64,000 nucleotides of DNA from Paenibacillus sp. 37 (GTDB lineage: Bacteria > Bacillota > Bacilli > Paenibacillales > Paenibacillaceae). Shown piece after piece: positions 48,698 through 56,749 of this stretch (positions are counted from its first letter, which is position 1; each line of letters opens with the position of its first letter). The notes beneath the pieces are model-generated. The model had not been told where the DNA came from. It saw nothing but the letters and a program-made list of their open reading frames with translations, and searched no databases. Location: the NCBI RefSeq assembly GCF_008386395.1, contig NZ_CP043761.1, forward strand, positions 2,418,001 to 2,482,000, given 5' to 3'. Made by a program: the position numbers and the translations under genes.

Positions 48698-48726
48698 TTG
48701 TGTTTTGATATGCTGCGTGATACAAT
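48698..48726 (+). promoter_or_regulatory. Promoter of rplS
   Basis: TTGTGT (48698-48703), a 17-base spacer and TACAAT (48721-48726). The start near 48733 gives a leader of about 95 bases. Upstream of it (48480-48697) I see no gene. Confidence 0.6.
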
Positions 48727-48742
48727 AAGTCTGTTATGTGGA

Positions 48743-48811
48743 ATACGGCGGTCCTCTATGGATGATGAAGGAGACAAGGTGATCTCTGGAAGAAGTATGA
48801 ACGCCTGTATG
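48743..48811 (+). ncRNA. Possible L19 (rplS) leader RNA
   Basis: ATAC-GGCG near 48743 can pair with CGCC-T-GTAT near 48802-48811, enclosing an inner GAGA/TCTC stem. Its place right ahead of rplS, between promoter and ribosome site, fits the ribosomal-protein L19 leader known in Bacilli that represses rplS when L19 is in excess. This is a structural guess, not a covariance match. Confidence 0.4.
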
Positions 48812-48828
48812 GAAGGAGGGAGTCATAG

Positions 48829-49170
48829 ATGAATATCGTTCAAGCGATTACACAAGAACAACTTCGCAAGGATCTTCCGAGTTTTCGTCCTGGTGACACT
48901 TTGAAAGTGCACGTTAAGGTAATCGAGGGAACTCGCGAACGTATCCAATTGTTCGAAGGTGTTGTGATTAAACGCCGTGGTGGTGGAATCAGTGAGACTT
49001 TTACAGTTCGTAAAATTTCTTACGGTGTAGGTGTGGAAAGAGCTTTCCCGCTTCATTCCCCTAAAATCGATAGAATCGAAGTGGCTCGCCGTGGTAAAGT
49101 TCGTCGTGCGAAGCTTTATTATCTTCGTGAACTACGCGGTAAAGCAGCGAGAATTAAAGAAATTCGTTAA
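48829..49170 (+). CDS. rplS: 50S ribosomal protein L19
   Basis: A 113-residue ribosomal protein at the 30S-50S interface. [29 protein letters not shown] and the C-terminal [23 protein letters not shown] are family signatures. The ATG follows AAGGAGGG. It has its own promoter and terminator. Confidence 0.98.
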   Translation: MNIVQAITQEQLRKDLPSFRPGDTLKVHVKVIEGTRERIQLFEGVVIKRRGGGISETFTVRKISYGVGVERAFPLHSPKIDRIEVARRGKVRRAKLYYLRELRGKAARIKEIR

Positions 49171-49186
49171 TATAACGGATACCGGG

Positions 49187-49219
49187 AAGGGCTTGGAGAC
49201 AAGCCCTTTTCGTTTTTGT
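49187..49219 (+). terminator. Terminator after rplS
   Basis: AAGGGCTTG pairs with CAAGCCCTT around GAGA, followed by TTCGTTTTTG. Confidence 0.8.
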
Positions 49220-49321
49220 CCGGGAAAAGTTGAACCGGAGGTACACTTCCGAGTAAAATGGTATGGCAACACATGCGGTGAATAGTCCGGGAGGCTTGTA
49301 AAGTCAGTTATTGAAGTGCGT

Positions 49322-49357
49322 GTTCAAAAGACCGGTTTCAGTACCGACTTTTTGAAC
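49322..49357. repeat. GTTCAAAA inverted-repeat hairpin (dispersed repeat candidate)
   Basis: GTTCAAAAGACCGGT is repeated inverted as ACCGACTTTTTGAAC, 13 of 15 positions pairing. The outer TTTTTGAACAACCTC text is, from memory, a very common dispersed intergenic motif in Paenibacillus genomes. It lies in the 357-base gap between rplS and lepB, where I see no gene; it is too far from rplS to be its terminator. Confidence 0.5.
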
Positions 49358-49527
49358 AACCTCTTGAAGGCATTTGAATTGTGGATTAAATGTACTGTAA
49401 TGCTTGGTGAAAGATTACATAACTGATGTGAATGTTTTGTATCCATCCATTGAGTTATTGGAACGATACAGAATGCTGGATGTGTGTACTGCTATAAACA
49501 TGTACTGTGAAGAGAGGAAGATCTTGA

Positions 49528-50148
49528 ATGGAACAAGAAGTTCAACATGACCAGGGCAATCCTGCCGAAGAGAAAAATAGTCGATCCAAAAAAGCCAAAA
49601 ATGAAATTGTTGAATGGCTTAAAGCTATTGTTATCGCATTAGTTCTTGTCATTCTCATTCGGTGGTTGCTCTTCAAACCGTTTGTTGTGGACGGTCCGTC
49701 CATGCAGCCGAACTTTGAAACGGGTGAACGTGTGATTGTCAACGAAATCTTATATGATATCAGAGAACCGAAGCGCGGTGAAGTTATCGTCTTCCACGTA
49801 CCATCCGAAGGTCGAGATTTCATTAAACGTGTTATTGCTGTAGAAGGTGATACCGTTGAGGTTCAAGACGATACCGTGATGGTTAACGGTAAAAAGGTTG
49901 ATGAAACGTATATTCAAGGAGCCATTGATGCAGCTGAAGCAAATGGTGGAACCTATAACGTGAAGGATTTCCCGAATGAACAGTTCCCTGATGGCAAAGT
50001 GCCGGCAGGTCATGTGTTTGTCATGGGAGATAACCGTCCAAATAGTACAGACAGCCGTATGATCGGTTATGTTTCGTTAAAAGATATTATTGGTCGTGCA
50101 GATGTGATTTTCTGGCCGATCGGTGAGATCAAGTGGATCAACCACTGA
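49528..50148 (+). CDS. lepB: Signal peptidase I
   Basis: A 206-residue type I signal peptidase. An N-terminal cytoplasmic stretch is followed by one membrane helix (about 33-52). The Ser nucleophile lies in VDGPSMQPNF, the general-base Lys in RDFIKRVIAVEGD, and VFVMGDNRPNSTDSR is the third signature. It cleaves signal peptides of secreted proteins such as the xyloglucanase in this window. The ATG follows GAGAGGAAG. Confidence 0.96.
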   Translation: MEQEVQHDQGNPAEEKNSRSKKAKNEIVEWLKAIVIALVLVILIRWLLFKPFVVDGPSMQPNFETGERVIVNEILYDIREPKRGEVIVFHVPSEGRDFIKRVIAVEGDTVEVQDDTVMVNGKKVDETYIQGAIDAAEANGGTYNVKDFPNEQFPDGKVPAGHVFVMGDNRPNSTDSRMIGYVSLKDIIGRADVIFWPIGEIKWINH

Positions 50149-50178
50149 AATTGAAGTAAATAATGAGGTGAAGACAAG

Positions 50179-51042
50179 TTGACGATACAATGGTTTCCAG
50201 GTCATATGACTCGAGCCAGACGCCAGATTCAGGATAAGTTAAAGCTCATCGACGTGGTCATCGAACTATTGGATGCCCGTCTGCCTGTCTCCAGCCGTAA
50301 TCCAATGATTGACGAAATATTGCTGGATAAACCCCGGATGATTTTGTTGAACAAATCGGATTTGGCAGATGCAAAAGTGACGCAAGAATGGATTGAATAT
50401 TTCAAAAAAGAAGGAATTACCGCTTTTCCTGTAGATGCTTCGACGGGAACCAATGTTAAAGATATTCCCGTGCAGGCCAAGCTTCTTCTTAAAGAAAAAA
50501 TTGATCGTCAAATTGCCAAAGGGATTAATCCTCGTGCGGTTCGCGGGTTGATCGTAGGGATTCCCAATGTAGGTAAATCAACACTGATTAACCGACTGGC
50601 TGGACGGAGTATTGCGTTAACAGGAGATCGTCCTGGTGTGACGAAGGGGCAACAGTGGATCAAAGTAGGCAAAGAAATGGAGTTATTGGATACTCCGGGT
50701 ATTCTTTGGCCTAAGTTCGAAGATCAAAATGTAGGTTATCGTCTTGCCGTAACAGGTGCAATCAAAGAGGAAATTTTGAATGCAGAGGATATCGCCTTTT
50801 TTGGGATCAGTTACCTGATGCGTTATTACTGGGACGCTCTTGAAGAGAGATACGGACTTCAGGAGTTCTCCAAGGATGCAGATGATTCAGACAGTGTTAT
50901 TGCGATTATGGAACAAGTCGGCCGTATCCGTGGATGTGTTGTAAGCGGTGGACGCATTGATCTGGAAAAGGCATCACGAGCATTTCTGCGTGAACTGCGA
51001 GCGGGTAAAATGGGACGTTTTTCTATGGAAGCTCCCTATTAA
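50179..51042 (+). CDS. rbgA: Ribosome biogenesis GTPase RbgA
   Basis: A 287-residue circularly permuted GTPase required for late 50S assembly. [13 protein letters not shown] begins it. The G4 motif (LLNKSDLAD) precedes G1 ([17 protein letters not shown]) and G3 (DTPGI), the order typical of the YlqF class. TTG 50179 follows AGGTGA. It lies 30 bases after lepB. Confidence 0.97.
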   Translation: MTIQWFPGHMTRARRQIQDKLKLIDVVIELLDARLPVSSRNPMIDEILLDKPRMILLNKSDLADAKVTQEWIEYFKKEGITAFPVDASTGTNVKDIPVQAKLLLKEKIDRQIAKGINPRAVRGLIVGIPNVGKSTLINRLAGRSIALTGDRPGVTKGQQWIKVGKEMELLDTPGILWPKFEDQNVGYRLAVTGAIKEEILNAEDIAFFGISYLMRYYWDALEERYGLQEFSKDADDSDSVIAIMEQVGRIRGCVVSGGRIDLEKASRAFLRELRAGKMGRFSMEAPY

Positions 51043-51060
51043 AAAAATGGACTCTACACG

Positions 51061-51151
51061 ATGAAGATCATTATCTTCATTTGTTCATTTTATATATACA
51101 AGTGCCGAAAGAAGCGGCCGTTACCGGATTACCGGGAGCGGTCGTTTTTTT
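51061..51151 (+). terminator. Double hairpin terminator after rbgA
   Basis: ATGAAGAT/ATCTTCAT forms a perfect first hairpin (51061-51080). CGGCCGTTACCGG (51115) pairs with CCGGGAGCGGTCG (12 of 13, including G-T) and is followed by seven T residues. The rest of the gap to rnhB (51152-51508) is AT-rich and shows no gene I can support. Confidence 0.75.
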
Positions 51152-51508
51152 ATGTATATAAACGCGGAAGAAGAGCTGGAACATACATCGAAAACGATAA
51201 AATGGAAGAGGATTGAAGAACAGTACGCTTTATGGAATTGGCTGACCTATATATCAGGTGCATCTAAATCGTGCTATGATGAATGGTGGTGCAATTTAAA
51301 TTAGACGAGGTCTGATATATTCAATTTAAACCATCAAATACCGATAAATGAAGACATAACTATCTTTATTATTGTAAACCTCAAGGAAAAGTTTGCTGAG
51401 AGAGACAGGTTGTACAGAACAAAAGACAGAGGATCTACGTCTATATTATAAAAAAAAGTTGTAAGTGATACGCATGCTGAAAAAGCGTGGGTAGAGGAGA
51501 TGAGTATT

Positions 51509-52210
51509 ATGTTTGAAAAGAATGAAGAGATCGGGTTGAATCTACTGGATACCCCGATTGGACCAAAGAAGAAAAAAGAAGCCAGTGAACCTCGAGACCT
51601 GTTGCTCTACGAGCGGGAGTATTGGGACAGTGGATTTGAACGTATTGCTGGCATTGATGAGGTAGGACGGGGCTGTTTGTTTGGGGATGTTGTTGCAGCG
51701 GCGGTTATTTTACCGAAGGATCTTATCCTGGAAGGTGTGAATGACTCCAAGAAATTAACGGAGAAAAAACGAGATGCATTATATGACATCATTATGGAAA
51801 AAGCGCTGGCGGTAGGTATCGGGTACGCGGATGCAGAGACAATTGATCGGCTTAACATCAAGCAGGCTGCGAGACTTGCGATGAAACGAGCTGTTGAAGC
51901 ATTGGGAGAAACTCCTGATTATATGCTGGTGGATGCCGAGAAGGTGGATGTAAATGTACCTCAACTATCCATCATTAAAGGTGACGCTAATAGTCAATCG
52001 ATCGCAGCGGCATCTATTATTGCCAAGGTAACGCGAGATCGGCTGTGTAAGGAAGAATGGGATACGTTATATCCGGAATATGGTTTGTCGATACATAAAG
52101 GATATGCAACAAAAGTTCATCGGGAGCAAATTATGGCATTGGGGGCAACCCCGATGCATCGGCGCAGTTTTTTGGGCAACCTGCTTGGAGAGCAACAATC
52201 GTTGTTTTAA
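51509..52210 (+). CDS. rnhB: Ribonuclease HII
   Basis: A 233-residue RNase H2 that removes ribonucleotides and RNA primers from RNA-DNA hybrids. IAGIDEVGRG supplies the first Asp-Glu; MLVDAEKVDV supplies the third acid and SIAAASIIAKVTRDR the last segment. The usual PLAGPVV after DEVGRG reads CLFGDVV here, an unusual substitution near the active site. ATG 51509 is nine bases after GAGGAG; ATG 51500 inside that site is less likely. Confidence 0.95.
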   Translation: MFEKNEEIGLNLLDTPIGPKKKKEASEPRDLLLYEREYWDSGFERIAGIDEVGRGCLFGDVVAAAVILPKDLILEGVNDSKKLTEKKRDALYDIIMEKALAVGIGYADAETIDRLNIKQAARLAMKRAVEALGETPDYMLVDAEKVDVNVPQLSIIKGDANSQSIAAASIIAKVTRDRLCKEEWDTLYPEYGLSIHKGYATKVHREQIMALGATPMHRRSFLGNLLGEQQSLF

Positions 52211-52240
52211 CACAGGTTTGAAGAAAGGAGGGGGAGAGAT

Positions 52241-54262
52241 TTGAATATCGGTTCCATGATAAAGGGATTAATGGGAGATAGTAAGCCCGGCAATGCCAAA
52301 CCGCTTGAATTAAAGGAAGGTCAGGTGGTTCGTGGCTCCGTCGTTAGTGTATCCGATGATGGAGGAGAAGCAGTTCTGCAGATTCAAGGTGTGCAAGTGC
52401 GCGCCAAGTTGGAGACTCCACTCCGTCCGGGTGAGACCACGTTGCTTCAAGTGCAGCCTCCAGGTGAAAATGGCATAACGGTAATGAAACCTATGACGGG
52501 TACACTTGCTGAGCTGCCACAAGCTTCGCTGAACAACCTGCTTAAGGATGTCGGACTGCCGGATACAAAAGGGAACCGGGAACTGTTACTTGCCATGCAG
52601 CGTAGCGGATTGCCGCTAACGAAGGATAATGTGGCTATGGTCCAGAATATGATGACTGCCAAACCCGCACAGGTTCCTGTGGAAGAATGGGTGCAGGCGA
52701 CGGGGATTGCTTTTCAGCGTGGTCTTCCGGTTACGGCGGAAACGGTAAAAGGACTACACCAGACGGTGTTTGGCCCCCCTCTGCACCAGTTGTTAAGTGG
52801 GTTGGCTGACCAGTTGGAAACGATGCTTACTCAAACAACAGGTAAACCGGTATTGCTTGGAGAACAATCTGCTGCGATGAAACCAGCAGTCATGGCTGGT
52901 ACACCTGTTGTGTCGAATGCATCACAAACGGAAGAAGGATTGGTTGCATCAAGCAATGGTCGTCAGGTGACTGGAACCGGAACGCCTGCTTTGTCGACGC
53001 AACAAGGACAAGCGGCATTGGCAGGATCTATATCCATGACGGATGGCGGGGCAGAGGATGCAGGTACTGCGGTGAAAGGAAACCTGCAGACTGGCGCAGG
53101 GGCAGGAAATGCTGAAGCCGGGGCAAAGGCAGTTGCCAGCAGCGTTGAAACGGCTGGCAAAGGGGGCGCAGGTATTCCGTCTGGAACCGGAATACCTGGG
53201 GAGAGCCCGCGCGGAGCTGACGCGGGCCAAGTCGGGAGCCGCCCAGGTACACCGGGGGCGGCAGCTGAATCTGTGGCTGGCCGTGTAATTACAGGCCAGC
53301 CTGAAACGCCTGCTGCTGCGGGGACGCCGTCCGCAGCAGGCCAGGCGGCGCCAGCAGCGCCTACGGCAGCGCAGCTGGCGCCCAAGCTGCTGGCGCTCCT
53401 GGACGCCTTGCGCAGCGCGTCCACTGCCGCACCGGCACAGCCTGGTGCGGCAGCACAGGCCGCCCCTGCATCGCAGGGCGGCCAGGCGGCTGCGGCTGCC
53501 GGAGGCGTGCCGCAGCCGTTGCCAGCCGGCGCTGATGCGCCGCCGGCTGGCGGTAATGCCGCAGCACCTGCGGGAGCTGCGGCAGTGCACGCGCCTGTCA
53601 CCCACGAGGGGGACCCGTGGGTGGGGCGCGTGCTGAAGCTGCTCGGTGCGGAGCACGAGCAGCAGGCCGTTCACGGCGCGGCAGCGCAGCCGCGCGTGGG
53701 GGATGCGGCGAGTCCGGCGAATGCGGACACGCTGAAGGGCTTGCTGCTGCAGCTTGCCAGCAGCGAAGGTGCACCGGCGGCGCTTAAGGATGCCGCCGGA
53801 CAGGCCGTGCAGTATCTGACAGGTCAGCAGTTATTGCTGACGACAGATCGCAGTGCTACCTTTGCACAGATGCACTGGTTTATTCCGATCACTGGACCGG
53901 ACGGGGAAGAAACGGCGTCTGTTCAGATTCAATCACGTCGTGGACCTCGTGGAGAGCTGGATGCGTCCAACTGCCGTCTATGGTTTGATCTGGACATGAA
54001 AAGTCTTGGGCCTACTCTGGTAGATGTCCATGTGGTTAATAACATTGTCAGTCTGCGTGTATTGAATGATCGCGAAGGAATGGGACCGCTCCTGGAGAGC
54101 GGACGAGAGGTCATCCATCAGGCATTGGACAAGCTGGGCTATCAACTGCTGACCTTCAAGGCGGAACCGTGGCCTGCGGGCCAGGAGCCGGGCGCGGAGA
54201 GGAAAATGACGGCCTCGGATTATAGTCCTGAACGTTACAAAGGGGTGGACTTGAAGGTATGA
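52241..54262 (+). CDS. ylqG: YlqG-like protein with FliK-type C-terminal domain
   Basis: A 673-residue protein in the position of Bacillus ylqG. Residues 1-210 are structured (EGQVVRGSVVSVSDDG, LKDVGLPDTKGNRELL). Residues about 220-500 are a low-complexity Ala/Gly/Pro linker encoded by very G+C-rich DNA (about 53050-53800). Residues about 535-640 resemble the flagellar hook-length control (FliK) C-terminal domain, with WFDLDMKSLGPTLVDVHV. The function is unknown. TTG 52241 follows AAAGGAGG. It overlaps the FlhB-like ylqH by four bases. Confidence 0.85.
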   Translation: MNIGSMIKGLMGDSKPGNAKPLELKEGQVVRGSVVSVSDDGGEAVLQIQGVQVRAKLETPLRPGETTLLQVQPPGENGITVMKPMTGTLAELPQASLNNLLKDVGLPDTKGNRELLLAMQRSGLPLTKDNVAMVQNMMTAKPAQVPVEEWVQATGIAFQRGLPVTAETVKGLHQTVFGPPLHQLLSGLADQLETMLTQTTGKPVLLGEQSAAMKPAVMAGTPVVSNASQTEEGLVASSNGRQVTGTGTPALSTQQGQAALAGSISMTDGGAEDAGTAVKGNLQTGAGAGNAEAGAKAVASSVETAGKGGAGIPSGTGIPGESPRGADAGQVGSRPGTPGAAAESVAGRVITGQPETPAAAGTPSAAGQAAPAAPTAAQLAPKLLALLDALRSASTAAPAQPGAAAQAAPASQGGQAAAAAGGVPQPLPAGADAPPAGGNAAAPAGAAAVHAPVTHEGDPWVGRVLKLLGAEHEQQAVHGAAAQPRVGDAASPANADTLKGLLLQLASSEGAPAALKDAAGQAVQYLTGQQLLLTTDRSATFAQMHWFIPITGPDGEETASVQIQSRRGPRGELDASNCRLWFDLDMKSLGPTLVDVHVVNNIVSLRVLNDREGMGPLLESGREVIHQALDKLGYQLLTFKAEPWPAGQEPGAERKMTASDYSPERYKGVDLKV

Positions 54263-54570
54263 AAGACGAGTCGTCACAACCGGACCTGCTCTCCAAAAAG
54301 GCGGTTGCCCTAAAATATGTTCCTGGAGAGAGTGAAGCACCTGTTGTTATAGCTAAGGGGCGCGGTAAAGTGGCAGAAGCCATTCTGGATAAAGCCAGAG
54401 AAAACGGCGTGGCAGTTCAGGAGGATGCAGCACTTGTGGAGGTACTCTCCAAGTTGGATCTGGATGAACAGATTCCGGCAGAACTGTATCAACTGGTCGC
54501 AGAGGTGCTAACGTACGTCTATCGTGCAGATCGAATGGCCTCAGGACGTGAGGAAAATGAGTCATGGTAG
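54259..54570 (+). CDS. ylqH: FlhB C-terminal-like protein (YlqH)
   Basis: A 103-residue protein equivalent to the cytoplasmic C-terminal fragment of the flagellar export gate FlhB. AVALKYVPGESEAPVVIAKGRGKVAE and IPAELYQLVAEVLTYVYR are recognisable, but the NPTH autocleavage site and membrane part are missing. In Bacillus FlhB-like YlqH can partly replace the FlhB C-domain. It overlaps ylqG at the start and yraN at the end. Confidence 0.88.
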   Translation: MKDESSQPDLLSKKAVALKYVPGESEAPVVIAKGRGKVAEAILDKARENGVAVQEDAALVEVLSKLDLDEQIPAELYQLVAEVLTYVYRADRMASGREENESW

Positions 54571-54962
54571 ACCGTAGATTGGGTCAGGAGCCAGGATTAA
54601 AGCTCACACGACAGCAGAAAGGCCGATTAGGTGAAGAGGCTGCCTGTCAATGGTTGCGAGAGAACGATTATCGGATCATTAGACAGAACTGGCGTTGCCG
54701 TAGCGGTGAGATTGACATCATTGCTTCCTGCGAGGGTCTGATTGTCTTTGTAGAAGTAAGAAGCAGAAGTGGAGCCGCTCAGTACGGTACACCTCAGGAA
54801 TCGGTTGATATGCGTAAAATGCAGCAGGTGCGTTCAACCGCATCCGTTTATTTGCAAATGACGGGAGAGACGGAACTTCAGATCCGTTTTGATGTAATTG
54901 CCGTAATGCTTGATCAAGCAGGAAAACCTGTCTCTGTGAATCATATTGTTAATGCTTTTTAA
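54564..54962 (+). CDS. yraN: YraN family protein (UPF0102, nuclease-like)
   Basis: A 132-residue protein of the YraN family with a Holliday-junction-resolvase-like fold. QQKGRLGEEAACQWL, RSGEIDIIA and VFVEVRSRSG carry the Glu/Asp/Glu-x-Lys-type metal motif, with Arg instead of Lys. The molecular function is not established. The ATG overlaps the ylqH stop by seven bases. Confidence 0.9.
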   Translation: MVDRRLGQEPGLKLTRQQKGRLGEEAACQWLRENDYRIIRQNWRCRSGEIDIIASCEGLIVFVEVRSRSGAAQYGTPQESVDMRKMQQVRSTASVYLQMTGETELQIRFDVIAVMLDQAGKPVSVNHIVNAF

Positions 54963-54997
54963 GAATTACACTCCAAGTTGTTATTGTTGTATTAATT

Positions 54998-55017
54998 GAT
55001 ACGAAATGTATCTTTTT
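54998..55017 (+). terminator. Short hairpin after yraN; first GATAC palindrome
   Basis: GATACGAAATGTATC followed by TTTTT works as a small terminator. The same palindrome with one base changed returns at 55220-55234, so it may also be an operator half of a pair. Confidence 0.5.
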
Positions 55018-55105
55018 AATGTGTGTTGGTCAGTGATTTCGAAGTACAAGTTTAATTATGTCTTATCTTTGCATTCGTTTTAGTTTTAAAATTAGTTAAT
55101 ATACT

Positions 55106-55148
55106 AAAGCCGTAGTTCCTGTTTATACAGGAGCTGCGGCTTTTTTTG
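55106..55148 (+). terminator. Strong terminator ahead of the peptide gene
   Basis: AAAGCCGTAGTTCCTGT pairs with ACAGGAGCTGCGGCTTT around TTAT and is followed by T residues. Confidence 0.85.
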
Positions 55149-55219
55149 ATTTAACTATGAAATCATTAAACAGAGGATAGGGCATTGATAATAAAATCAT
55201 TGTATTTCAGAAATTTATG

Positions 55220-55234
55220 GATACAAAATGTATC
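55220..55234. promoter_or_regulatory. Second GATAC palindrome upstream of the peptide gene
   Basis: GATACAAAATGTATC, a perfect 5-bp palindrome with a 5-base centre, one base different from 54998-55012. It ends 51 bases before the peptide start and is not followed by a T run, so it looks like an operator. Confidence 0.4.
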
Positions 55235-55285
55235 ATTTGTAATAAACTAAGAAAGTTGAAATTTAAAGAGAGGTTGGTGGGATGT

Positions 55286-55447
55286 ATGAAAGAGCTTCAG
55301 AATACTTCGAACAACACAGTAAAACAAGTATGGGAGTGCCCTCGGATGGAAGTGCTGGATATCAGCGAGACCATGAACGGTGGACAGGGGATTTGGCAAT
55401 ATGTTTGGGACGGAGAATTCTGGAAGCTTGAACTTATGGTCAGTTAA
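55286..55447 (+). CDS. Orphan paeninodin-like (lasso-type) RiPP precursor peptide
   Basis: A 53-residue peptide. The segment WECPRMEVLDISETMNGG (16-33) matches the leader of Bacillota lasso precursors such as paeninodin (aromatic, Pro, Leu/Met, EVLD, Thr-Met, Gly), including the Thr two before the cleavage point. Cleavage after TM would leave a 23-residue core, the same length as paeninodin. That core (NGGQGIWQYV, then WDGEFWKLELMVS) has no Asp/Glu at position 8 or 9, the ring acceptor; the first acid is at 12. No cyclase, protease or leader-binding genes lie in the window. ATG 55286 follows GGTGGG. A genuine small gene is likely; lasso formation is doubtful. Confidence 0.65.
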   Translation: MKELQNTSNNTVKQVWECPRMEVLDISETMNGGQGIWQYVWDGEFWKLELMVS

Positions 55448-55507
55448 TTTAAGAGGTTAAAGAGGAATGTTTGATCAATAAAATAAATGGTGAGGTGTAG
55501 TGAGAAG

Positions 55508-56710
55508 ATGCAGACAAGTATCAAATGGATCATTCGACTAAGTACACTATCTTTATGTTTCATTTTGTTTGGAATCATGTATTCCGGAGTTTCTTATGCA
55601 GCGGATCCGTCTAGCCAGGCAAAAATATCAGGTAAAGTTACTGATCTCGAAGGGTTTCCTATCCAAGATGCAACAATCAAGTATTCCCTTAGATATCAAG
55701 GGGAAGAAACTGAAAAAAGCGTAAAGACAGATGGCACTGGAAATTATTCCATACTTGAGTCTGTCCAGGATTATACGGAAATTAGTTTTATAATTGAAGC
55801 AGAGGGCTATGTGACAGACAGGCACCGTAATACCTACTATTTGTCAGAAGGAGAACAGATTCTGGTTAATTTCGAGCTATATGAACCTTCTACGATTGTA
55901 GGGTCTGTAACCGATCAAACAGGCAAACCGATTCCAGATGCCTTGGTCAAAGTAACAGGAGCCTTGGATCGCCCGGTTAAAACAGATCAGCAAGGCCGTT
56001 ATGCCGTTACTGGGCTTGATTTTGACTACAATCCGAACATTGCGATCTGGGTAGATTCTGCGGATTATATGCTTTATGAACAGGATCGATTGAATGTTCA
56101 GGCTGGAAAAACCTTAATCGTAGATGTTGTTTTGACAGAAGCCGCACATGTACGGGGGAAAGTAGTAGATGAGGCGGGTAATCCAGTAAGTGGAGCTAAA
56201 GTGAATGCCGGAGGCTCGGCAACAACAACAACGGATGCTCAAGGAAATTATTTCATAAAGCGCGTGCCAACAGGCACCAGAACAATAACGGGGGAAGCAG
56301 CAGGATACTTAAAATCTACTCAGAACGTTACCTTCGTACAAGGAGATCATAATACGTTTAATATCGTACTTAAGAAAGATGCAGATATTACACCTCCAGT
56401 AACCAAGTACAGATTAGTTCCTATTACAGATACTGTGAACGGGAAAATATACATCAAAGGATTTACATTCAGACTTCAGGCAACGGACGAAGTCAAAGGT
56501 TCGGGTGTAAAAACAACGCAATATCGAATCAATGGGGGAGCATGGGAGACTTATGAAGGACCCGTCAAGTTTTATGCCCCTGATGTCAAGGTGGTAGAGT
56601 ACTACAGTACAGATGTTGCAGGTAACCAGGAGAAGTATAACAAAATGGATTTTGTTAATGGCACATTTGAAGGGAATGGCACGTTTGAAGGGGAGAGTTA
56701 CGACGATTGA
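55508..56710 (+). CDS. Secreted protein with CarboxypepD-regulatory-like and OmpL47-like domains
   Basis: A 400-residue exported protein. Residues 1-31 are a Sec signal peptide (cleavage near VSYAADP). Three carboxypeptidase-regulatory-like Ig domains follow at about 35-120, 125-210 and 215-300 (KISGKVTDLEGFPIQDA, STIVGSVTDQTGKPIPDA, HVRGKVVDEAGNPVSGA). An OmpL47-type module at about 305-385 contains YRINGGAWETYEGPV. All are binding or spacer folds with no enzyme motif. It starts 60 bases after the orphan peptide gene with no terminator between, so co-expression is plausible. Confidence 0.85.
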   Translation: MQTSIKWIIRLSTLSLCFILFGIMYSGVSYAADPSSQAKISGKVTDLEGFPIQDATIKYSLRYQGEETEKSVKTDGTGNYSILESVQDYTEISFIIEAEGYVTDRHRNTYYLSEGEQILVNFELYEPSTIVGSVTDQTGKPIPDALVKVTGALDRPVKTDQQGRYAVTGLDFDYNPNIAIWVDSADYMLYEQDRLNVQAGKTLIVDVVLTEAAHVRGKVVDEAGNPVSGAKVNAGGSATTTTDAQGNYFIKRVPTGTRTITGEAAGYLKSTQNVTFVQGDHNTFNIVLKKDADITPPVTKYRLVPITDTVNGKIYIKGFTFRLQATDEVKGSGVKTTQYRINGGAWETYEGPVKFYAPDVKVVEYYSTDVAGNQEKYNKMDFVNGTFEGNGTFEGESYDD

Positions 56711-56749
56711 TTACTCGTTGATATGATATGTGAATGAATAACATGAGAA

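Noticed and set aside
51152..51304. Aromatic-rich 50-codon frame after rbgA
   Set aside because: Its ATG lies inside the terminator T run with no ribosome site, so translation is unlikely despite the unusual Trp content.
52949..53674. Long minus-strand frames (up to 241 codons) opposite the ylqG-like gene
   Set aside because: Low-complexity G+C-rich coding sequence keeps the other frames open; no family features or ribosome site.
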